Below, piece after piece: positions 56,759-64,000 of a stretch of DNA of 64,000 nucleotides. Source of the stretch: Agroathelia rolfsii (lineage: Eukaryota > Basidiomycota > Agaricomycetes > Amylocorticiales > Amylocorticiaceae). Below the pieces are notes generated by a model. It was not told where the DNA came from. It made no database searches and saw only the letters and a list, made by a program, of their open reading frames with translations. The first letter of the stretch is position 1. Every line of letters begins with the position of its first letter. The DNA is taken from contig JABRWF010000007.1 of assembly GCA_018343915.1 (NCBI GenBank), forward strand, positions 930,001-994,000, written 5' to 3'. The position numbers and the translations under genes were made by a program.

Positions 56759-57926
56759 ATGCAAAGCAACTTCGATCGCAGAAGAATAAACGGCCCCGAA
56801 GAAAGCTTTCCACCCGTATTCGAAGACGAGATAGATGAAGGCACAACCTGGAAAGCGGGCAAACCACGCGTTGGACGACAACCTCAGGACATTCGTCCCA
56901 TCTGTACGCGTTCAATAAACTCGGCACTCGCTGAAATGCCACAGATATGGCCCATCGACTGACGCGTCCCTCGAGAAATCGCAGTTCTTCAGACCGGTCT
57001 CATAAGCCAGGCAAACGGATCAGCATATATTGAAACCGAAAAGACGAAAATTGCTTGCGCTGTGTGCGTTTGCTATCATCATGACACACTATCCATATCG
57101 TTATTTATCAAGCATCTATTTATGAATACACAAATAGTTATGGCCCTCGACAATCAAAAAATACTGCATACAGCGAAAAAGGACGACTGAATGTGGAGGT
57201 CAAATTTGCTCCTTTCTCATGCACCAAGAGACGAGCGCCGATGCGGGTAAGTAACTTTTTGCATTCATCATCTTTCCCCCAAACACTATAATCCTAAAAA
57301 AAAAGGCATATGCATGTATTATCAGGATGCAGAAGATCGTGCTGTCTCCGTGGCGATCCAACAATCCCTGTTGTCGTCTGTACGACTAGAACTCCTACCC
57401 AAATCTACTGTCGACATATTTTTGACTGTCATTGAGGCCGATGGGATAGAAGGTTGTATCGCGTCTGGGGCGGTCGCTGCTAGCACGGCACTGGCCGATG
57501 CGGGTATCGAGATGATTGGCTTGGTTATGTCTTGCTCGGCGGTGCGTTTCACGCGAGAGAGTTTGTAGCGGCGACCTGAAAGCTGGTCTGACATCTCCGC
57601 CTTGTATTCTAGGCTATGATTGCAAATGAAATTTGGCTAGACCCCACGGAAGAAGAAGCCACACAATCCGACGGGACGCTCATACTCGCATGCATGCCCG
57701 CACTTGGGACGACGACGAATATATGGCAGACCGGTCAGATGTCCATAACGGATACAATGAAGGTAGCTAGCATTATTATTCTTCAATTATTATACGCGGG
57801 AAGTTGTCTTGTTGATGTGTGTTTCCATCTCGATTTCAGTGCGTCGAACTATGTTCAGAGAGATGTGTCGATATCCACTCTATCGTAGCACATGCATTAC
57901 TCAAAAAGACAGAAGATGCTACATGA
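56759..57926 (+). CDS. MTR3: Exosome complex subunit Mtr3 (RNase PH-like)
   Basis: Non-catalytic ring subunit of the RNA exosome. Six exons join in phase: 56759-56903, 56985-57063, 57138-57246, 57326-57541, 57613-57762 and 57840-57926, giving about 261 residues. Motifs in order are GRQPQDIRPI joined to FLQTGLISQANGSAYIETEK, TKIACAV joined to YGPRQSKNTAYSEKGRLNVE, VKFAPFSCTKRRAPMR, SVAIQQSLLSSVRLELLPKS, TVDIFLTVIEADG, AASTALADAGIEMIGLVMSC and the terminal NIWQTGQMSITDTMKCVELC. This order is characteristic of Mtr3 rather than Rrp41. The uninterrupted frame alone would suggest a 67-residue peptide ending at 56962, which is an unspliced artefact. Confidence 0.9.
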
Positions 57927-58018
57927 GTGTATGGTTCATAGTAATACAAGTGATTATTTGTTTTTCTCTTTGGTATTTGTAATATAGTACAACCTGTCAA
58001 CTCTCACACATACACAGT

Positions 58019-58837
58019 TTATGCTACATAGCGGAAGGCTGGGCTATGGAAGGAGATGAACAAATCAATTTACTTGCAGTGTGTAAGAATATGGTTGGTT
58101 GATACTCACTTTTGCCAATCTGTCAAGTCGCTCACAGCCATCGACTCGTCATACTCCACCTCTCCGTTTGCTGCCGCACGATCGCGCCTCTTGTTGCAGG
58201 TGAGGAAGGTGAGGCTTTTCATGCATAGTAAGATATTGCGAGTGGTCATTTTCTAGAAGTGATACTCCTACCGTAGAAGAAGGATGATCACGATCTCAGC
58301 CGCACGAGAGATCATACAGCCAACAATGCCGGTATGGTATGTAGGTGCTTGTGAATCCTATAATAATATCAAAATCGGTTGATGAGACTTATGGTATGTT
58401 TGATTTACCTTGAACATGAACGGTCCAACCTTTCCAAAGAAGCCTCAATCAATTCAAATTGCCTTCAAAGCAGATGTTCTGAGATAACAAAACTTACAAT
58501 GTTCCTGTTGTTTGTTTGTTTGTTTTTAAATTTAAAAAAATCCGCGCATACATAACCCCATCAGTATCTCCAGTCGAAAGGACAAGATGGAGAACAGATG
58601 ACAGAACTCACCCTAAAGCCATTCCGGAGAACACAGAGGCGCTGCAAATCGCCTTCTTCGTCTGGCCAGCCACGTTGCCCGATACGAGAGAGAGACCGAG
58701 GACGAAGACTGCGTTGGAGCTGCCCGTCATCCAGTATCCGATCAGCCGCGCGATTTTGGCGGAGGGTGGGCAGTACGCGATCACTATTTGATATTTGAGC
58801 AAAGGGGAAGAAATTGCGCATATAGCGATCAGAATAC

Positions 58838-58868
<31 letters not shown>

Positions 58869-60728
58869 GAAAGGATCGACGTACTCGCGAATCCAGCCAC
58901 GGTGGGCAACGTGACCAACGCCATGAGTAACGTGCGCGAGTTCTTGGGCGCGATGGTATTGAGCCAGATGCAGAAGAAGATGATGAGGGAGATGATGATC
59001 CCGTACGGGATCTGCATGAGCGCCGTCTGGAGCGTATCGAATCCGAAGCCTTGTACGATCAGCGTGCCGAAGTTGGAGGTGCCACCGTTGGGAACGTTGG
59101 CGGCTGTATGCGCAAGGAAATTAAAAGTCGCGTGATCAGCAACAGCAGAAAAGTACGAGCACAAACGGGTGACGTACTGAACGCGAATAGGAAGAACAAG
59201 TACGTCTTGGGGTCCATCATGGCTTCGATTACCTGGTCAGGTTTGAACTTCCTGCTGTCCGAGCCTGTGACGTGGTCGCCGCGCTTGCGGGAGGAAAGGA
59301 TGACGCGCTCTTCATACGTGAAGAAGCGCGAGGTGTGGGGTGAGTCGGGGACAAGGACGAGGAGGGTGAAAGCCCAGAGCGAGCAGAGGGTGCCAATGAT
59401 GACGAATTCCCATTGCCTAGGAAGGTGAGTGGAATGAGCTATGACGGAGGAAATAAGATGTTTGAGTTGAATATTAGCTTACCATGGCTGAAGAGGACCA
59501 TGGATCTACAATCGAAAGACATTAGACTGATTAGTAAATACAGAAACCTGGGCCTCACTTGACCGATTCCGTATCCCAACAGCCCACCAAGGGCAATACC
59601 AAACCCGTTCGCCGAGTACCTAGATGAAAATCCAATTCATCAACATCAGAGTTGCGACATGTGGGAAGAGAGGAGAGAATTCTCTTACCACATGCCAATA
59701 CGAATTGGCTGCTCGGTTCGTGTATACCACGTAGACGTGATCGACACCTATTGATGAACGATTATGGTTAGCCAACGCTCCCACTCTTCGTAATTGTCGC
59801 GCTACGTACGAATGCAGGGTCAGCTGTAGCTTCGAACGCGCCAGAAAGAATCCGGAGCACGGCCAGATCTGTAAAGTTGCGCGATGCGGCTTGGCAGATG
59901 AGAAGGACGCCCCAGAGGAAGATCTAGTTGTATATATGTAAATGAGATGAGATTGCGATCGCGACCGCTGCAAAAGAATGGTATACATACATTGATGGCA
60001 AGGTACTTTGCCAGCGGAAACTTTTGCATAAGTAAGTTTGTCGGGACCGCCCATGCAACCCATCCCCCTGGGGATAAGTTGAGTTGACATAGAAGGAGGT
60101 ATTAATAGGCGTTACGGTGCGTACAGTAGAAGATGCTCGAGAGCCAAGACTATAGAAGGACGGAAGTAATCAGTTTAGATGATCGTGGGTAGTATGGATA
60201 GCACAGTGTTCTTACATATTCTTGATCAGCGAGGTGGAGGGCCTTTTTCACTGCGAGGAAAGGTGTCAGGATATGGCGATATGCACGGAATTATTAAGGA
60301 TTCTGATGCTTACAGTCGAATATGGCCGCATACGACAAAGTCGTCTTATCACTGGAAGGATTCACATTAATATAAAAAATATGTACAACTCAACGTATGT
60401 TTGTAGCGCACATGTAATAAAACGCGTAACACACCGCCAACGCGGGAATAATAAGCAAATCAAGCTTTCGGACGAGCCTCTTCACCTGCACCTCGTCAAG
60501 CTCGACGGTGTTCATATGCATAACATCATCGAGGAATTTCTGTGAGGGCGGCTGTTTGAGAAAGCGCGAATACCAGTGATGAGACGAGGAGGACTCGGCC
60601 ACGGCGTAGGGGAGGCCTTCGTCCATCTCATTCTCGGGAACTTGCTCTGGGTCGATCGGAGCGGCACTGGACATGACCGCGTTCTCGACGTGGACTGTGT
60701 CGACCTTTGCTTTCTCAGAATGGCTCAT
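58019..60728 (-). CDS. MFS transporter, DAL5/allantoate-permease type
   Basis: Plasma-membrane proton-coupled anion transporter of the ACS family, whose members carry allantoate, nicotinate, pantothenate and similar acids. The start at 60728 gives a soluble, acidic N-terminus (MSHSEKAKVDTVHVENAVMS). TM1 follows VKRLVRKLDLLIIPALAVCY. Later segments include NLLMQKFPLAKYLAIN, RILSGAFEATADPAFVLITS, YTRTEQPIRIGMWYSANGFG, QWEFVIIGTLCSLWAFTLLV and ANVPNGGTSNFGTLIVQGFG. They also include DTLQTALMQIPYGIIISLII and LIGYWMTGSSNAVFVLGLSL. The last exon (58043-58019) gives the family's NPAFRY-type ending, spliced to DLTDWQ. Many short exons. An A-run of more than 20 (about 58839-58864) lies in an intron. 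The substrate cannot be set from sequence. Confidence 0.9.
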
Positions 60729-61854
60729 CGTGTCTATGGTGGGGAGGCGGAGCTGTTGGATTGGACGAGGACGGTTTGAGGGGGAGAAAATATACCTCCT
60801 TATGTGTCCGTCCTGTCTAGTACCTAGGAAGCACATTACAGAAATATATAGACAGCCAGGTACTTCTTATGTTTTTACAAAGCGATGTTCGGCCACAAAC
60901 GCACGTTAGAGTGTCATATGATGATGTTGAGGATAGAGATATTTCAGACACGGACAAGTCCCGTGGATGGACTTGTACAGCCAGTGGCAATCCCGGACCG
61001 CTGTATCGTTATCAGAACCGTGTGTTAATGTAAGGCCGTCAGATGTTCGTCATGGGTGGTAAATGGGGCTTGGGGCCATTCAGAATCAAGCATTTTTTTT
61101 TTCTTTTCAGCAATTACGATCAGAGTATTAGTTCAAAGTTTCTGTAGTATATAGCAACAGATCAAACGATACATTGACATGTTAATCCTCGAGAGAGCCA
61201 ATGGAGCGGACAGCAGGGGCCAGGTGAGGAAGCAAGGCAGACATCTGACTTGGCGCAGGTGCTAATACCCCGCATCGCGTGACTGGGTTTAGACTCCATA
61301 ATTGAATTGATCGTAAGATCGCTATTCGGCCCGAATATCCAAGGGCCCTAATATTTTTTTTTAAGTGTGTCCAACCAGAACCAGGTGATTCATAAGATTG
61401 ATAACTGGTTCAAAGTTAATTGCTGGCAATAATCTTCATTAGAGGCCACACAGAGCAAGCGCTACACTTCGTAAGCGATGGAGAAACATGTCCCACTCTA
61501 TGGAGAATTCACAAACGGCTGTTCATTGGTCAGAGCCGGATCTATTCAGCTGCAAATCCTCGGACACACTTCCAGTGGGAACAGGCACAGGTTTGGGGTA
61601 TGTAACAGTGTCCTTGGACGATAGTGAACATGGTAAGAATAAAATATTGACATCATTCTCTTAGGATCATGTTCCCGGCAAGACATATCTTCAGGCGGGT
61701 TTACCGGCCCGACCCATCTTATCAAGTGACGAGTTGCTAATCGGCATAGTCAGTGTCCTACGCTGTATTTAAGCCATGGTATACTCAGCAATGTAGTGGA
61801 ATCATTCAGCCAAGGGCTGTATTGTCAGCATTTACCACTAGTATCACTATAGAC
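60729..61854. other. Divergent intergenic region between transporter and NRPS-like gene
   Basis: Should hold both promoters. T-runs at about 61094-61104 and 61354-61362. No further gene recognised. Confidence 0.45.
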
Positions 61855-63951
61855 ATGCCGACTGCTACTTTTCACGTTCAGTCGCTCACTCAGCTCATTG
61901 AGAAGCGCGCACGCGAGCAGCCCGATCAGAACGCTGTCTATACTGCACCTCCTCCCTCTAATGATGAAGACAAAGACAAGATTGTCTTGCAAAGTTTAAC
62001 GTATGTATGCACTATATATCTACAGAGGCCAATGTCTAAATATTGTTGTAATCTCTTGCAGTTACTCACAACTCTCTCGTGCTGTCGATCGTATCGCTGC
62101 ACACTACGCCTCCTGCGGTGTACACGTCCCAGCAGACGCATCATCTAATACAGATGATGCAGCAGCATCCAAGAGCCAAACCCCCGTTGCCGCCGTCCTC
62201 GTATCGAGCGCCATCGATGAATCCATCCTCGAAATTGCCCTCGCCAAAGCAGGCCTCGCCGCGCTCTTGCTCTCCATCAACAACTCCGCCGCCGCCGTTG
62301 CGCATCTCTGCAAGCTCACCAACGCACGCTGGCTCATCTACGGCCCGCGTTTTGAGCGCGTCGCAGCAGAGGCCAAGGCAATCCGCAACGACAGTGGCGC
62401 GGACATCCTCCTCGTGCCCGAGACGAGATACCCGCTCTGGGGTCCCGGCGGTGTGGATGACGTCAAGATCCCGCCATTCAAGGCGGTGTTTACGCCGGAG
62501 CAGGAGATGAACAGGACCGCTGTTGTTTTGCACTCTTCGGGATCGGTGAGTGGGAAGTGTATATATGTTGATTGTATTAATGTATCCGACTATTCTCCAT
62601 AGACGGGCTTCCCCAAGCCAGTTTATATCTCGCATTATGGCTTGGTAGCCAACATCGCTATTAGCCGCAACAAGCCCGGATTCAGCTCCTTGCCAGTTTA
62701 TCACGGCTTTGGTCATTTCAGCTTGTGCGTTCCAATGCTAACTTCTCACAACTCTAACCATATAAACATCTGACAGCTTCCGCTGCGTATATGCGGCAAA
62801 GGAATTCGTTCTTTTCCCGCCTCATCTTCCCCTCACGGTATGTCTGAGAGGCATTGGTTTTATTGAACTCTTACTTAAACATGACCCCGACACATCTAGT
62901 CATCCAACATTGTCCGCTCCATCAACTCAGCACCCGACACACGCGAATGCGTTGCCGTTCCATATGTCATCAAGGTGCGCACAATAATCTTCAACGACAG
63001 AAAGACCTCGCACAAGACTCACATATCATCCATCCACCCAAACACAAACAACAACAGCTCCTCGCCGAAACGGAAGAAGGCACTCGCGCGCTCGCCTCCT
63101 TCGATGTCGTCTCCTTCGCCGGCGCCGCCCTGCCCGATGACCTCGGCAACCGGCTCACCGCCGCGGGTGTGAACCTGCTCAGCATCTACGGCACAACCGA
63201 GACGGGGTCCCTGATGGGCTCCAATCGCGACTTTGCGACGGACAAGGCATGGAACTGGGTCCGGCCCCTTTCCGGATCGAAGGACTATCTGAGGTTTGAG
63301 AAGCAAGAAGGGCAGGATGATCTGTTTGAGTGTGTCGTGTGTGATGGGTACCCGCCCAAGGTAAGTATTTGTGGAAATTGACTGTTGGATTGACGGATAT
63401 ATTGATATTCTGGGGGCACATCGTTGGTGTTATAACATATAGCTTGAGACGAACAGGCCGGACGGGGCGTACGCCACCAAAGATCTGTTCATACGGCACC
63501 CAGAACATCCGGATTGGTACAAGTACTTTGGTAGGCTGGACGATACACTCGTACATACGCTCGGCGAGAAAACGAACCCATGTATGTTTATGGTCGCTTT
63601 GAAAACATGCATCGGTGTATGCTAATGTTCTGACTTTTTTTTTCTCTTTCCCGGCAGTGTCCATGGAACAGACCATTCGTGGAAACAGCATCTACGTCCA
63701 AGAAGGTGCGTGCCGTCCTAGCCGGGATATATTTACCTCTTCGATTTCTGATGATTGTAATTACGCCCCACAATAGCTATCGTATTCGGCGCTGGCCGTC
63801 CTCACTGCGGCGTGCTCATCCTCCCTGCCGAGGCAGGCAAGGACATGTCGCCTGATGAGCTGACCGACGCGGTCTGGCCCGTAATTGAGCAAGCTAACCG
63901 CGAGGCGCCGAGTCATTCAAGGATCATCAAAGAGATGGTTGGGATTTTACC
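61855..63951 (+). CDS. NRPS-like adenylating enzyme, 5' part (runs off the window)
   Basis: ANL-superfamily adenylation domain that activates a carboxylic acid as acyl-AMP. The start at 61855 gives MPTATFHVQSLTQLIEKRAR. Later features are an exon joint to TYSQLSRAVDRIAAHYASCG, the P-loop A3 motif HSSGS joined to TGFPKPVYISHYG, VYHGFGHFS, AGAALPDDLGNRL with NLLSIYGTTETGSLMG (A5), then YATKDLF and FGRLDDTLVHTLGEKTNPLS (A7/A8 region). The last visible exon ends near 63951 at a GTGAGA donor (MVGILP), so the gene continues. Basidiomycete proteins with this start are usually A-T-R enzymes (adenylation, carrier, thioester reductase), but the later domains are outside the window. The amino-acid-binding aspartate of NRPS A domains is not evident, which favours an aryl or other organic acid. 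Confidence 0.85.
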
Positions 63952-64000
63952 GTGAGATTTTGCTGCTGAATATCATTGGAATGCTCTGGTGTTGATATTT

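Noticed and set aside
56759..56962. Stand-alone 67-residue protein
   Set aside because: It is the unspliced first exon of MTR3; the last residues come from reading through an intron.
58835..58865. A-run as a retroelement tail
   Set aside because: It lies in an intron of the MFS transporter without a recognisable element or target duplication next to it.
1..64000. CRISPR arrays, bacterial operons or phage genes
   Set aside because: No spaced direct repeats of that kind are seen, and gene structure is eukaryotic throughout.

Overview
This window looks like nuclear DNA of a filamentous basidiomycete, most likely an Agaricomycete. Genes are split by many short introns of roughly 50-70 bp with GTRNGT-type donors, spacing is tight, and a clear eukaryotic tRNA-Glu is present. 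The protein families also fit: two DUF6534-type membrane proteins, a basidiomycete seven-TM relic, an NRPS-like adenylating enzyme, and the 3' end of a non-LTR retrotransposon. All gene names below come from reading protein motifs by eye, not from a database search.

Left arm (1-8.3 kb): an accessory region built by segmental duplication. One unit holds a DUF6534 membrane-protein gene plus the 5' flank of a RibD/DRAP-like deaminase gene. It is present twice (about 0.2-4.6 kb and 4.6-7.6 kb), with a third, mostly lost DUF6534 copy at 0.85-1.03 kb. The first unit carries a 5'-truncated LINE-type insertion with its own target-site duplication, and inside it sits a tiny reverse-oriented copy of the same family's 3' tail. 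The second unit preserves the empty site. The complete deaminase gene follows only the second unit.

8.3-13 kb: a small membrane-protein gene, a five-exon conserved membrane protein, and a decayed seven-TM protein gene.

13-32 kb: mostly housekeeping genes. They are SPT6 (-), a mitochondrial SAP-domain protein resembling AIM34 (+), tRNA-Glu(TTC), the WD40 protein CMR1 (+), a secreted Pro/His-rich repeat protein (-), a small conserved protein (-), the NatB auxiliary subunit NAA25/MDM20 (-) and RPA2 (+).

34-46 kb: autophagy lipid-transfer protein ATG2 (+), ribosome biogenesis factor RLP24 (-), proteasome assembly chaperone PAC3 (-) and tRNA methyltransferase TRM1 (+). Next comes a repeat-rich spacer with a perfect hairpin, a Tc1/mariner-like terminus and a candidate small secreted protein.

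46.9-64 kb: a STE11-type MAPKKK (-), another minimal LINE 3'-end insertion, an aldo-keto reductase (+), a spacer with an unidentified relic, the splicing regulator NSRP1 (-), exosome subunit MTR3 (+), a DAL5-type MFS transporter (-), and the first part of an NRPS-like adenylating enzyme (+) that runs off the right edge.

Several gene pairs are arranged head to head with about 190-240 bp between start codons (SPT6/AIM34-like, NAA25/RPA2, PAC3/TRM1, NSRP1/MTR3), suggesting shared bidirectional promoters. I did not find a convincing new multi-gene system. The most unusual parts are the duplicated left arm with its natural insertion/empty-site pair, the minimal LINE-tail insertions, and a duplicated small cysteine-containing ORF.
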